Below, in pieces: positions 8,864 to 18,214 of a stretch of 54,932 nucleotides of DNA. The DNA lies in the NCBI GenBank assembly GCA_052035915.1, contig JBPOHE010000074.1, forward strand, positions 1-54,932. The letters run 5' to 3'. The position numbers were made by a program, and so were the translations under genes. Positions within the stretch are counted from its first letter, which is position 1, and every line of letters starts with the position of its first letter. Source of the stretch: JBPOHE01 sp052035915. GTDB lineage: Bacteria > Pseudomonadota > Gammaproteobacteria > Chromatiales > Chromatiaceae. The notes beneath the pieces were generated by a model. That model was not told the origin of the DNA. It made no database searches and saw only the letters and a list, made by a program, of their open reading frames with translations.

Positions 8864-10909
8864 TCAATCCACCTCAGGGGCGGCAAACTTGGCGGCCAGA
8901 TCCTTCTGGACGTTCGCAGGCACCTGTTCGTAGCAATTGAACTCGATGGAGTAATGCCCCTCGCCGGCAGTCAGGGACTTGAGTCTGGAGGCATAGTTCT
9001 CCAACTCGGCCAGCGGCACCTCGCCGGAGATGATCACCCGGCCGGTGGCATCTACTTCACTGCCGCTGACCCGCCCGCGTTTGGAGGAAAGATCTCCGGT
9101 CAGATCCCCCATGGCCGCCGCCGGGGCCTCGATACGGATCTTGACGATAGGTTCCAGGATGATGGGACCAGCTTTGGAAACGGCATCGAGAAAGGCCCGA
9201 CGACCGGCAGTAGAGAAAGCAATTTCTTTGGAATCCACCGGGTGGAACTTGCCGTCATAGAGTGTGACCTCGACGTCATGCAAGGGATAACCGCCGATAG
9301 CCCCCTGTTCGAGCACCTGCCGCACGCCCTTTTCTACCGCCGGTATGAACTGGTTGGGGATGGCGCCGCCGACAATGGCGTCGATGAAGCCGAAACCCTG
9401 CCCGCGCTCCAAGGGACGCACACGCAAGAACACCTCGCCAAACTGCCCGGCGCCGCCGGTCTGTTTTTTATGGCGGTGATGTCCCTCAGCCGGCTTGGTG
9501 ATGGTCTCCCGATAAGCGATGCTCGGCGGATGAGTATCGACCTCGACATGGAAGCGATTGCGCAACTGATCGAGCACCACCTGCAGGTGCATGTCGCCCA
9601 AACCACGCATGATGGTCTCATTGGCGGCGGTATTGTGCTCGACATGGAAACAGGGGTCCTCGGCCTGCAACTTGTGCAAGGCATCGGAGAGCTTCTGCTC
9701 GTCGCCGCGCTTGGCTGGTCTGACGGCCAACCCGAACAAGGGTACCGGGCATTCCATGGTTCGCAGATGGTGGTGATCTTCGTCGTGGGAGTCGTGAAGC
9801 ACGGCGTCGAAAAAGATCTCATCGACCCGGGCCACGGCGCAGATATCCCCAGGAATGCCCCGCTCAATATCATTCTGATCCTTGCCCTGCAACCGATAAA
9901 GATGGGAGACCTTGAAGGATTTGCGGGCGTCACCGATGTAGAGTTGGCTGTTGGGGGTGATAGTACCCTGATGGATACGGAAGATACCGAGTTTGCCACG
10001 GAAAGGATCGTTGATCACCTTGAAGACATGGGCCAAGGCATGCAGGCCGGGGTCTGGCGCCACATCCACCGGTTCCGCCGCCGACCCTTCGCCCTTCATG
10101 TAGGGAGGTGGGTTGCCTTCTTTTGGGTTCGGCATGAGTTTGGCGAGGATGTTCAGCAATTCGGGGATACCTGCCCCGGTCTGGGCCGAGACGAAACAAA
10201 TCGGCACCAGATGCCCCTCGCGCAACGCCTTCTCGAAGGGATCGTGCAACTGTTCGGGCTGCAGTTCTTCTCCCTGTTCCAGATAGAGTTCCATCAGGGC
10301 CTCGTCGACCTCCACCACCTGGTCGATGAGACGACCATGGGCCTCGGCCACCGAGGAGAAATCCGACTTGTCGCCACTGAGTTGGAAAAAACAATCGATC
10401 ACCCGTTTGCCCCCATCCGCCGGAAGATTGATGGGAAGGCATTCCTTGCCGAAGGTATTCTGCAGGTCTTCCACCAAGGCTTGGAGCTTCACCCCCTCGG
10501 CGTCGATCTTGTTGACGATGACGAGACGGCAGAGGCTACGGTTCCAGGCCGCCGTCATCATGCGTTGGGTCACCGCCTCGATGCCGACCGCCGCATTGAC
10601 GACCACCGCCGCTGTCTCCACGGCTGCCAGAACACTGATGGTCCGGCCCATGAAATCGATATAGCCTGGGGTGTCCAGGATGTTGATATGTCTGCCCTGG
10701 GTGTTGAGATTGACGAGGGACACGTCCAGGGAATGCTGCAAGGCCTTCTCCTGGGGATCGAAATCACACACTGTATCGCCTCTGGCCACGCTTCCCATGG
10801 CCGGGATCTCTCCCGCTGCATACAGCAAGCGCTCGACCAAGGTCGTTTTTCCGGCACCGGCCTGACCGACGAATGCGATGTTGCGGATATCCTCGGTAGA
10901 GTAGCTCAA
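8864..10909 (-). CDS. Elongation factor G-like GTPase (EF-G-2 type)
   Basis: The 681-residue protein is EF-G-like. GTPase motifs: G1 GQAGAGKTT (residues 15-23), G3 DTPGYID, G4 NKID and G5 SAQTG. Domains II to V are present, including the DMHLQVVLDQLRNRF region and a C-terminal ISGEVPLAELENYASRLKSLTAGEG. The switch I region is unlike canonical FusA, as in paralogues variously annotated as elongation factor G-like protein. It is the first gene of a compact minus-strand run with the CYTH enzyme and peptide-transport genes and is not beside rpsL/rpsG/tuf, so it is unlikely to be the housekeeping fusA. It may act in translocation or ribosome recycling under special conditions. Confidence 0.85.
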   Translation of the reverse strand: MSYSTEDIRNIAFVGQAGAGKTTLVERLLYAAGEIPAMGSVARGDTVCDFDPQEKALQHSLDVSLVNLNTQGRHINILDTPGYIDFMGRTISVLAAVETAAVVVNAAVGIEAVTQRMMTAAWNRSLCRLVIVNKIDAEGVKLQALVEDLQNTFGKECLPINLPADGGKRVIDCFFQLSGDKSDFSSVAEAHGRLIDQVVEVDEALMELYLEQGEELQPEQLHDPFEKALREGHLVPICFVSAQTGAGIPELLNILAKLMPNPKEGNPPPYMKGEGSAAEPVDVAPDPGLHALAHVFKVINDPFRGKLGIFRIHQGTITPNSQLYIGDARKSFKVSHLYRLQGKDQNDIERGIPGDICAVARVDEIFFDAVLHDSHDEDHHHLRTMECPVPLFGLAVRPAKRGDEQKLSDALHKLQAEDPCFHVEHNTAANETIMRGLGDMHLQVVLDQLRNRFHVEVDTHPPSIAYRETITKPAEGHHRHKKQTGGAGQFGEVFLRVRPLERGQGFGFIDAIVGGAIPNQFIPAVEKGVRQVLEQGAIGGYPLHDVEVTLYDGKFHPVDSKEIAFSTAGRRAFLDAVSKAGPIILEPIVKIRIEAPAAAMGDLTGDLSSKRGRVSGSEVDATGRVIISGEVPLAELENYASRLKSLTAGEGHYSIEFNCYEQVPANVQKDLAAKFAAPEVD

Positions 10910-11156
10910 CTGACATCCTCCTCTTGCAATAGGGCTGGAATGAAGTAAAAGATCTGGGCCAAAAGAACGAGGCGTGAGTATATCAATGATCGGGCCAGGC
11001 TGTGACTTCTGGGCATAGAGGCAACCGGGTTGGCAAGCGAAAATGGTTATGAAAGTATGGAATTAGACCCCACAGCCTTTGGCTTTTCTTCGTCTAGGCT
11101 TGGCACGTTTCCACGGCGGATGGTGTTGACCAGAACACCCTCCTTGTCCCCGGACA

Positions 11157-11636
11157 TCACTTTTTGACAGGTTGCAACACGATTTCTTCGCCACTTGGCC
11201 TCTTGCAGCGCAGACGCCAGTCGTTTTCATGCTTTAAGTGATCGCAGGTGAGTGTTGCACCATCGTTCGCCGTCAAAATGGTCGAGCCAAACCAAAATGA
11301 CAGCGTCTCCTTCTCGTGACGGTGCTTGCGTGGGTGGTGTTTGGAGAGCTGTGACCGCGGTGTATCCTGCTTCAAATGTGGGTATATGTGCTCAGGGTCC
11401 CAACCAAATTGAAGGGGTATTTCCCCGGTTGTTTCCTCGCGAGTCTCGCCGGCCACGCCGGTGTAGGTCTTGCCTTCGAGCATCACGGTAAGGCGTGCAC
11501 GACTAAAAAGGATGGGATTTTCGACGGTGGCGGAGGTGTCGTTTCCCGACACGGGCTTCAGCAGTGAGGTCTGTGCGCAGCCCGTCAGTGCCAAGATCAC
11601 AGCGCTCAGTGCCAAAGTGTTCAGAGTGGATATCAT
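11157..11636 (-). CDS. Small lipoprotein at the end of the metal-efflux operon
   Basis: Starting at MISTLNTLALSAV the protein has 159 residues. A lipobox (ILALTGCAQ) is clear, so it is a predicted lipoprotein. The ATG at 11636 is preceded by AAGGAG at good distance. The middle contains a His/Lys-rich stretch (KHHPRKHRHEKE) that might bind metal, and two cysteines occur near the C-terminus (LTCDH, LRCKR). I do not recognise the family. It lies 66 bases after czcA on the same strand, so a role in the same heavy-metal efflux unit, for example periplasmic metal sensing or buffering, is reasonable but inferred. Confidence 0.7.
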   Translation of the reverse strand: MISTLNTLALSAVILALTGCAQTSLLKPVSGNDTSATVENPILFSRARLTVMLEGKTYTGVAGETREETTGEIPLQFGWDPEHIYPHLKQDTPRSQLSKHHPRKHRHEKETLSFWFGSTILTANDGATLTCDHLKHENDWRLRCKRPSGEEIVLQPVKK

Positions 11637-11702
11637 GTGTTTTTCTCCTTCACAGGTCGAGTTGGGTCGACATCGAGAACGCATCGGCCGCTTTCATCGT
11701 TG

Positions 11703-14700
11703 TTAGAGTTCGATATCGTTCTCCCGGTGGAACAGGCGGTACAGCACCGGCAACACCAGCAGGCTGAGCGCCGTGGCCGACAAAATCCCCCCGATCACCA
11801 CGGTGGCGAGTGGCCGCTGCACCTCCGCCCCCGCGCCGGTATTCAGCGCCATGGGCAGAAAGCCCAGGCTCGCCACCAGGGCGATCATCAACACCGGCCG
11901 CAAGCGGATAAGCGCGCCTTCCCTAATGGCCTGCTCGATCTCCATCCCTTGCGCGCGCAGATCGCGGATGCAGGAGACGATTACCAACCCCGTGAGCACC
12001 GCCACGCCGGAAAGCGTGATGAAGCCGATGCCCGCCGAGATGGACAGGGGAATATCCCGCAACCACAGCGCCGCTACCCCCCCAGAGAGCGCCAGGGGCA
12101 CACCGCTGAACACCAGTGCCGCGTCCTTGGCCGAGCCGAAGGTCATGAACAGCAGGCCGAAGATGAGCAATAGCGACAGCGGCACGACCACCTGAAGCCG
12201 TGCGGCGGCCGAGGCGAGCTGCTCGAAGGTACCGCCGTAGCCGAGCCAGTAGCCTTCCGGCAGCTTGATTTCGGTCGCGATGCGCTCACGCGCCTCGGCG
12301 ACAAAGGAGCCCAGATCGCGGCCACGCACATTGGCGGTCACCACGGCGCGCCGCTTGCCGTTTTCACGACTCACTTGGTTGGGGCCGGGAGCAAGCTCGA
12401 AACTCGCCACTTCCTCAAGGGTCACATAAGCTGGCCGGGGATCTCCGCCGTCGGTGGACTTTGCCGTTGCAGCCAAGGGGACCGGCAGACGCTTCAAAGT
12501 CTCCATGTCCTCGCGCAAGCGCTCGGGCAGGCGCACCAACAAATCGAAGCGCCGGTCACCCTCGAACACCCGGCCAGCTTCCTTACCGCCCACGGCCACC
12601 TCGATCACCTCCTGCACATCGGACACGTTGAGTCCGTAGCGGGAGACCTTTTGCCGGTCGATATGCACCGTGAGCATCGGCAACCCCGTAATTTGCTCCA
12701 CCTTCACGTCCGCCGCGCCGGGAATCTTTTCCAGCACCTCGGCGATCGCCTCGCCGGTCTTGAGCAGCACGTCCAGGTCGTCGCCGAACACTTTCACGGC
12801 GACGTCCGAGCGCACACCCGAGATCAGCTCGTTGAAGCGCATCTGGATCGGTTGGGTAAATTCGTAGTTGTTGCCGGGGATCGCCTCCACCGCTTCCTGC
12901 ATTGCCTTGACGAGATCGTCCCTGGGGCGGTTCGGGTCCGGCCACTCGGACTGGGGTTTGAGCATGACGAAGTTGTCGGCCACGGAGGGCGGCATGGGAT
13001 CGGTGGCGATTTCCGCCGTGCCGATCTTGGCGAAGATATTGTCCACCTCGGGGAAGGCCTTGATACGGGTCTCCAGCACCTGCTGCATTTCGATCGACTG
13101 AGTGAGGCTGGTACCGGGGATGCGCAGGGCATGCAGGGCGACGTCGCCTTCGTTGAGGCTGGGAATGAACTCGGCGCCCATACGGGTGGCGAGCAGCGCG
13201 GAGAGCACCACCGCGACTACGGCCGCGGCGACCGTGGGCGCGCGGTTCGCCAACACGAACTCCAGCGCCGGACGGTAGGCTTGGCGTGCCCACCGCATGG
13301 CGCGGTTTTCCTTCTCCTGGACGCGCCCGGTGACAAACAGTGCCACGGCCGCCGGGACGAAGGTGACGGAGAGGATCAGGGCGCCCAGCAGGGCCACCAC
13401 CACCGTGAAGGCCATGGGGTGGAACATCTTCCCCTCCACGCCGGTGAGGGTGAAGATGGGAATGTTCACCAGCGCCACCACGATCACGCTCACCAGACTC
13501 GGACGGAACACCTCCTGGGTGGCTTCGAACAGGGTCTGAAAGCGTTCGCCGCGTTCCAGCAGACGTCCAAGCCGGTGCTGCTCCAGCGCCAGCCGGCGCA
13601 GGCAGTTCTCGACGATGATCACCGCCCCATCCACGATCAGGCCGAAGTCGAGCGCCCCCAGGCTCATGAGGTTCGCGCTCACCCTGTTCTCCACCATGCC
13701 GGTGATGAGGAACAGCATGGAGAGCGGAATGACCGCAGCGGTCAACAGCGCGGCGCGCCAGTTGCCCAGTAGGAACAGCAGCACCGCGATCACCAGCGCG
13801 GCGCCCTCGAAGAGATTGATGGCTACCGTCCTGATGGTGCGTTCCACCAGCGCGGTGCGGTCATAGACCGTCTTCGCCGTCACCTCCGGCGGCAGGCTGC
13901 GGCTGACCTCGGCAAGCTTCGTGGCCACCCGCTGCGAAACGGTGCGGCTGTTCTCGCCCATGAGCATGAACACCGTGCCCAGCACCACCTCCCGGCCGTT
14001 CTCGGTGGCGGCGCCCGTGCGCAGCTCCTTGCCCAGCAGCACTTCGGCCACATCCTTGACCCGAATCGGCACGTCGTGCTCAGTGCGGATAACGATCTCA
14101 CCGATCTCTTCCAGGGTCGCTACCTGCCCGGGGGCACGAATCAAGTATTGCTCGCCGCCCTTTTCGATGTAGCCAGCGCCGACATTGGCGTTGTTTTTCG
14201 CCAGTGCCTCCAGCACGTCATGGAACGATAGCCCGTAGCCGATGAGCTTGGCTGGGTCGGGGGTGACGTGGAACTGTTTGAGGTAGCCGCCGATGGTGTT
14301 GATCTCGGTGACGCCCGGGACGTTGCGCAGTTGCGGCCGCACGATCCAGTCCTGGATGGTGCGCAGGTCCGTGGGCGTGTAAGCGGTGCCGTCGGGCTTC
14401 AGCGCTCCCTCCTTGGGCTCCACGGTCCACATGAAAATCTCCCCCAGGCCCGTGGCGATGGGTCCCATCGCGGCTTCGACGCCCGGCGGCAGCTTGTCGC
14501 GTACCTCCTGGATACGTTCATTCACAAGCTGGCGCGCAAAGTAGATGTCGGTGCCATCCTTGAAGATCACCGTCACCTGGGAAAGCCCGTAGCGCGATAA
14601 CGAGCGCGTCTGCTCCAGATTCGGCAGGCCCGCCATCGCCGTCTCGATGGGAAAGGTGATGCGCTGCTCGGCCTCCAGGGGCGAATAGCCGGGCGCCTCG

Positions 14701-14852
14701 GTGTTGATCTGCACCTGCACGTTGGTGATGTCGGGGACGGCGTCAATGGGCAGACGCTGGTAGTTGTAAATGCCGAGCGCGGCCATGCCGAGCACCAACA
14801 CCAGGACCAGCCAACGCTGGTGGATGGCGAAACGCAGGATTCGTTCAAGCAT
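11703..14852 (-). CDS. czcA: Heavy-metal efflux RND pump CzcA
   Basis: The 1049-residue protein is a full-length HME-RND permease: N-terminal helix with QRLPIDAVPDITNVQVQ, two large periplasmic loops and twelve membrane helices. In the fourth helix region, DFGLIVDGAVIIVEN fits the DFG-x3-DGA-x4-EN signature of the Co/Zn/Cd-type (HME1) subgroup and differs from the Cu/Ag type. The periplasmic cation path and proton-relay acidic residues in this helix are retained. It forms the inner-membrane part of a tripartite pump with CzcB and CzcC encoded upstream on the same strand. The PII-like gene lies between czcB and czcA, 15 bases before czcA. Confidence 0.94.
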   Translation of the reverse strand: MLERILRFAIHQRWLVLVLVLGMAALGIYNYQRLPIDAVPDITNVQVQINTEAPGYSPLEAEQRITFPIETAMAGLPNLEQTRSLSRYGLSQVTVIFKDGTDIYFARQLVNERIQEVRDKLPPGVEAAMGPIATGLGEIFMWTVEPKEGALKPDGTAYTPTDLRTIQDWIVRPQLRNVPGVTEINTIGGYLKQFHVTPDPAKLIGYGLSFHDVLEALAKNNANVGAGYIEKGGEQYLIRAPGQVATLEEIGEIVIRTEHDVPIRVKDVAEVLLGKELRTGAATENGREVVLGTVFMLMGENSRTVSQRVATKLAEVSRSLPPEVTAKTVYDRTALVERTIRTVAINLFEGAALVIAVLLFLLGNWRAALLTAAVIPLSMLFLITGMVENRVSANLMSLGALDFGLIVDGAVIIVENCLRRLALEQHRLGRLLERGERFQTLFEATQEVFRPSLVSVIVVALVNIPIFTLTGVEGKMFHPMAFTVVVALLGALILSVTFVPAAVALFVTGRVQEKENRAMRWARQAYRPALEFVLANRAPTVAAAVVAVVLSALLATRMGAEFIPSLNEGDVALHALRIPGTSLTQSIEMQQVLETRIKAFPEVDNIFAKIGTAEIATDPMPPSVADNFVMLKPQSEWPDPNRPRDDLVKAMQEAVEAIPGNNYEFTQPIQMRFNELISGVRSDVAVKVFGDDLDVLLKTGEAIAEVLEKIPGAADVKVEQITGLPMLTVHIDRQKVSRYGLNVSDVQEVIEVAVGGKEAGRVFEGDRRFDLLVRLPERLREDMETLKRLPVPLAATAKSTDGGDPRPAYVTLEEVASFELAPGPNQVSRENGKRRAVVTANVRGRDLGSFVAEARERIATEIKLPEGYWLGYGGTFEQLASAAARLQVVVPLSLLLIFGLLFMTFGSAKDAALVFSGVPLALSGGVAALWLRDIPLSISAGIGFITLSGVAVLTGLVIVSCIRDLRAQGMEIEQAIREGALIRLRPVLMIALVASLGFLPMALNTGAGAEVQRPLATVVIGGILSATALSLLVLPVLYRLFHRENDIEL

Positions 14853-14867
14853 ATCGTTGTTCTCTCG

Positions 14868-15209
14868 TCAGACGGCGTCTTCGCCGCGCTTGCCGGTGCG
14901 GATGCGCACCACCTCAGACGCTTCGCTCACGAGGATGATGCCGTCGCCCGGCAATCCGGTATGGGCCTGACGCCGGATGGTCTCGACAATCTGGGGCGCC
15001 AGCGCGTCGGAGCTGGCAATCAACAGCACTACTTGGTCGTGTTCGTCCAGATCCCATCCAGCAGGCTGCCAGGCATGCCCCGGAGCCTGGCCGCAGCCGT
15101 GGCCCTTGGCGCGCAGCAGCGTGAAGCCGGGAAAGTGCGGCAGCGCGTGCAAGGCGTGCTCGACCTTGTTCAGCATGTGCGGTTGGATGACAGCGATGAT
15201 CTGTTTCAT
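14868..15209 (-). CDS. PII-like protein of metal-efflux operons
   Basis: This 113-residue protein has the PII ferredoxin-like pattern: MKQIIAVIQPHMLNKVEHAL as strand-helix, a long T-loop region rich in Gly, His and Cys (KGHGCGQAPGHAW), a second helix (APQIVETIRRQA) and a C-terminal strand with GDGIILVSEASEVVRIRTGKRG. The uridylylation-loop tyrosine pattern of GlnB/GlnK is absent. It resembles the group of PII-like proteins encoded in RND heavy-metal efflux operons, which are thought not to act in nitrogen control. His and Cys residues in the T-loop suggest metal sensing (inference). It starts 12 bases after czcB and ends 15 bases before czcA, so it is co-translated with the pump. Confidence 0.8.
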   Translation of the reverse strand: MKQIIAVIQPHMLNKVEHALHALPHFPGFTLLRAKGHGCGQAPGHAWQPAGWDLDEHDQVVLLIASSDALAPQIVETIRRQAHTGLPGDGIILVSEASEVVRIRTGKRGEDAV

Positions 15210-15221
15210 GTCGCGCCCCCT

Positions 15222-16730
15222 TCAGTGATCGTGGCTGGCGCCGGCCTTGCCCAGGTCGGCCTTGAGGATGAAACTTCCCATAGCAACATATTGCGTGCCG
15301 GCGGAAAGCCCCTTTACCACCTCGATCCACTCACCGTCGCTGCGTCCCAATTCCACTGGGCGCGCCTCGAAGAACTCAGCGTAGCGGCCGAACACCACCT
15401 TCCAGTCGCGGTAGGTCTGAATTGCCGCTACAGGTACTGCCACCGGCACCTCTTGCTCGTCCTGAACCAGGTCCACCGTGACGAACAACCCCGGCCTCCA
15501 ACTGCGGTCGGGATTGGGGAGCGTCACGCGCGCCTTGGCCGAGCGCGTCTGCTCGCCCACGAGTGAACCGACGTAGGCCACACGACCTTCCGCCTCGGCG
15601 TTCAAGGCGCTCACATGCACCTTGACCTTCTGGCCCAGCCTCACGCCGTTCAAGTCTTTGGGATAGATGGTCATCTCGGCCCAGACGGTGGAAAGGTCGG
15701 CGATAGTAAAAATGCTCGCGTCTTCTTTTACCGCCTCACCGAGCGCAAGGTGTTTCTCGATCACCACGCCGTCGAGGGGGGCGCGGATCTCGAAACGGGT
15801 GAGCCCATCGGCGCCGCCGCGCATCACCGCCTCATGCGTCAGCCCGAGGGCGCGCAACTTCTGTTCCACCGTGCGATGGGCAATCTCCGCTTCGCTCAGC
15901 GCTTGGCGACTGACGAGGTAATCCTGCTCGGCGGAGATCTTTTCCTTCCACAGGCGCTTCTCCCGCTCGAAGGTGGTCCGCGCGAACTCCAGGCGCTTGC
16001 TCGTCGCCAGATACTCGCTCTTTAGGTCGGCCAGCGTCTGGCTCTCCAACACCGCCAGTAGCTCACCTTTCTTCACCTCATCGCCCAGGTTCTTCGCCGA
16101 GCGCACGACCACGCCGGCAAGCCGCGGCACCACATGGGCAACACGATCCTGGTTGAATTGGATCTCACCGGAAAGCTGCAACATGGAACGGATCTTTATT
16201 GGCCCGGCCGTCTTCACCTCGATGCCGGCGGCCTTTGCCGTGACATCGTCCATGCGCACCCGGCCTTCCTCCTGCTCGTAGGTCCAGCGATAGGCCCGGC
16301 CCTTGTGTTCGGCGGTCAGTGTGACCTTGAAGGAGTGGGGTTCGACGATCTCCCGTTCACCGTGCAGGAAGCCGTTCTCCGGCTTGAAGCCGATGATCTC
16401 GGACGGTGCGCCCAGGCGCTCCAACTCGATCTGTAGCTTCACTTCGCCAGGATCGATGGGCTTGCCTTGCTCGAAGGCGTAGCCGCGGAATTCCGGCGGC
16501 ACACCCTGCTCGAAAATGGTGACTTCCAGCGCAAGATCTCCCTGCGACAACAATCGGCCTCCATGTGGACCCTTTCCTGTCTCGCCTTCTGCGTGTGGCG
16601 CTTCCTTGGCGGTATGGCCGTGCTCGTCGGCGGTAACCTTAGGCTTCGCATCCATCAGGATAAGCCCGGCCAACATCACACCTACCGCCAGGATGCCGGT
16701 GGTAATCAAAAAGGTTTTGCTTTTCATCAT
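15222..16730 (-). CDS. czcB: Membrane-fusion protein CzcB of RND efflux
   Basis: From MMKSKTFLITTGILAVG the product has 502 residues. It has one N-terminal membrane anchor, then a His-containing segment (DEHGHTAKEAPHAEGE), an extra N-terminal domain (KGPHGGRLLSQGDLALEV) seen in CzcB-like adaptors, a biotinyl/lipoyl and coiled-coil hairpin region (VVRSAKNLGDEVKKGELLAVLESQ is its start) and a C-terminal membrane-proximal domain ending KAGASHDH. It bridges CzcA and CzcC across the periplasm. The ATG at 16730 has AGGA upstream; the gene follows czcC by 23 bases. The histidine-rich ends may handle the metal ion. Confidence 0.9.
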   Translation of the reverse strand: MMKSKTFLITTGILAVGVMLAGLILMDAKPKVTADEHGHTAKEAPHAEGETGKGPHGGRLLSQGDLALEVTIFEQGVPPEFRGYAFEQGKPIDPGEVKLQIELERLGAPSEIIGFKPENGFLHGEREIVEPHSFKVTLTAEHKGRAYRWTYEQEEGRVRMDDVTAKAAGIEVKTAGPIKIRSMLQLSGEIQFNQDRVAHVVPRLAGVVVRSAKNLGDEVKKGELLAVLESQTLADLKSEYLATSKRLEFARTTFEREKRLWKEKISAEQDYLVSRQALSEAEIAHRTVEQKLRALGLTHEAVMRGGADGLTRFEIRAPLDGVVIEKHLALGEAVKEDASIFTIADLSTVWAEMTIYPKDLNGVRLGQKVKVHVSALNAEAEGRVAYVGSLVGEQTRSAKARVTLPNPDRSWRPGLFVTVDLVQDEQEVPVAVPVAAIQTYRDWKVVFGRYAEFFEARPVELGRSDGEWIEVVKGLSAGTQYVAMGSFILKADLGKAGASHDH

Positions 16731-16753
16731 CGATTTCCTGTGCCTTGCCGCGA

Positions 16754-18118
16754 TCATTGCCGATCTAGGGATGGCGTCTGATTCTCTAGGGGGCCGCCGA
16801 TCAACTGTTCGAGTTCGCTCACGCCTCGGTGGTAGTCAGCCAAAGCGCGCAGGTGCTGGGAGCGCGTCTCAAACAAGGTGCGTTGTGCATCCAACACGTC
16901 CAAGAAGCTGAATTTGCCGAGCTGATAGCCTTTGGTCGCCGCATCGAATGCACTCAGGGCACCGGGCAGGAGGGTCGCACGCAGGATTTGTATTTCGTTC
17001 GAGACGGCGGCCAGGCGCTGATAGGTCTGCGCCAGCTCCGCAACCAATCGAACCTCCGCCGCGCGCCGTTCATCGTTTGTCTTATCCAGACGTTGGTTCG
17101 CCTCTAGGATACCGCCCCGGTTGCGGTCGAAGACTGGCAGAGGCACGGAAACGCTGACCATATAGGCGTTATCGTCGTACTGCGAAAAACGCGAAACACC
17201 GGCGCTCAGGGTCACGTCAGACACGGCCTTGGCCCGCTCCGCCTCGACGCCTGCCTGGCGGTGCGCGATCTCGGTCGCCCACCGCGCTAACTCGGGGTTG
17301 TTTTGCACGCGCTCGACGAGGGTTTTGTAATCGGGCAGGGATGCCATCTTCTCGAGATCGCCGACCCCCTTCTGAAAGCGCGGATTGGGCTCACCCCAGA
17401 GTGCGCCGAGCGCTTGGCGGGCGGCAGCCTGTTCGCGCTTCGCCTGCTCCAGTTCTACTCCAGCGGATGCCAGGGCAATCCGCGCCTTGGTTTCCTCGAC
17501 CGGCGATACCTTGCCCGCCTGGACACGCTTCGTTACCGTCTCCGCCACTTCCTTGGCGAGACCCTGGGTCTCCGCGGCCAAGGTTTCGCGGCTCTGGGAT
17601 ACGAGCAAGTCGACGAAGCGCTGGGCGACCTGCGCGAGTAGTTCGATCCGCTTCGCTTCGTAGTCCCAATTCGCGAGATCGCGGCCAGTCTCGGCCAAGC
17701 GCATCCGCGCCGCGCGCTTGCCGCCCAACTCGATCAACTGGCCGATTTGAAGGGAAAGTGAGCGGTCTCCGGCCTCGGCCTTACGGGCGTTGCCGAGATT
17801 GTCGGCACCGAGCCCCAGCACCGGGTTGGGTAGCACGGCGGCCTGCAACACGGCCGCCTCGGTGGCGCGCACCTCCTGGGAAAAGGCGGCAAGCTCGGGA
17901 TTGCCTTTCAGGGCAAGAAAGAGCGCCTCGCGCAGCGAAAGTTCGCTGGGCTCCGTCGTGGTGGTCGGGGGCCGTTCTTCGCCTGGTCCAGGTGCCGCAG
18001 GAAGGGCCGGGCTACGGGCCTCCGCGATTCGCCAGGCCACGTCAGGCGAACTGTCGCCGGCGAAGACCCACCCGCAAAACAATAGGTAAAGGACAATCCA
18101 TAAAGGCACCAGTCGCAT
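16754..18118 (-). CDS. czcC: Outer-membrane factor CzcC, TolC family
   Basis: The 454-residue protein begins with a signal peptide (MRLVPLWIVLYLLFCGWVFAG) and has the duplicated outer-membrane-efflux layout: SLREALFLALKGNPELAAF, long alpha-helical stretches with VLQAAVLPNPVLGLG and a second copy near VPLPVFDRNRGGILEAN. The family forms trimeric channels in the outer membrane. The ATG at 18118 is chosen because GGAG lies 6 bases upstream; a TTG four codons earlier would overlap that site. It is the first structural gene of the czcCBA unit and follows czcI by 96 bases. Confidence 0.9.
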   Translation of the reverse strand: MRLVPLWIVLYLLFCGWVFAGDSSPDVAWRIAEARSPALPAAPGPGEERPPTTTTEPSELSLREALFLALKGNPELAAFSQEVRATEAAVLQAAVLPNPVLGLGADNLGNARKAEAGDRSLSLQIGQLIELGGKRAARMRLAETGRDLANWDYEAKRIELLAQVAQRFVDLLVSQSRETLAAETQGLAKEVAETVTKRVQAGKVSPVEETKARIALASAGVELEQAKREQAAARQALGALWGEPNPRFQKGVGDLEKMASLPDYKTLVERVQNNPELARWATEIAHRQAGVEAERAKAVSDVTLSAGVSRFSQYDDNAYMVSVSVPLPVFDRNRGGILEANQRLDKTNDERRAAEVRLVAELAQTYQRLAAVSNEIQILRATLLPGALSAFDAATKGYQLGKFSFLDVLDAQRTLFETRSQHLRALADYHRGVSELEQLIGGPLENQTPSLDRQ

Positions 18119-18214
18119 CGAATTCTCCAAGACAAGGCTTAGGGGAATCCGGCGAGACGACGACTCAGGCCATCAAGCTCTCTTAGGAGAAAAAGGCGCG
18201 TCAGTCCCGCCGGG

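Noticed and set aside
8954..10948. A 664-codon open frame on the plus strand
   Set aside because: It lies exactly opposite the EF-G-like gene, whose product has all GTPase motifs; the plus-strand product is rich in His, Gln and Gly with no domain, as expected of an antisense shadow in GC-rich DNA.
12375..13772. A 465-codon open frame on the plus strand
   Set aside because: Antisense of czcA; no signal, domain or ribosome site.
18118..18130. TTG start for czcC four codons upstream
   Set aside because: It would overlap the GGAG ribosome site that serves the ATG at 18118, and signal-peptide layout fits the ATG.
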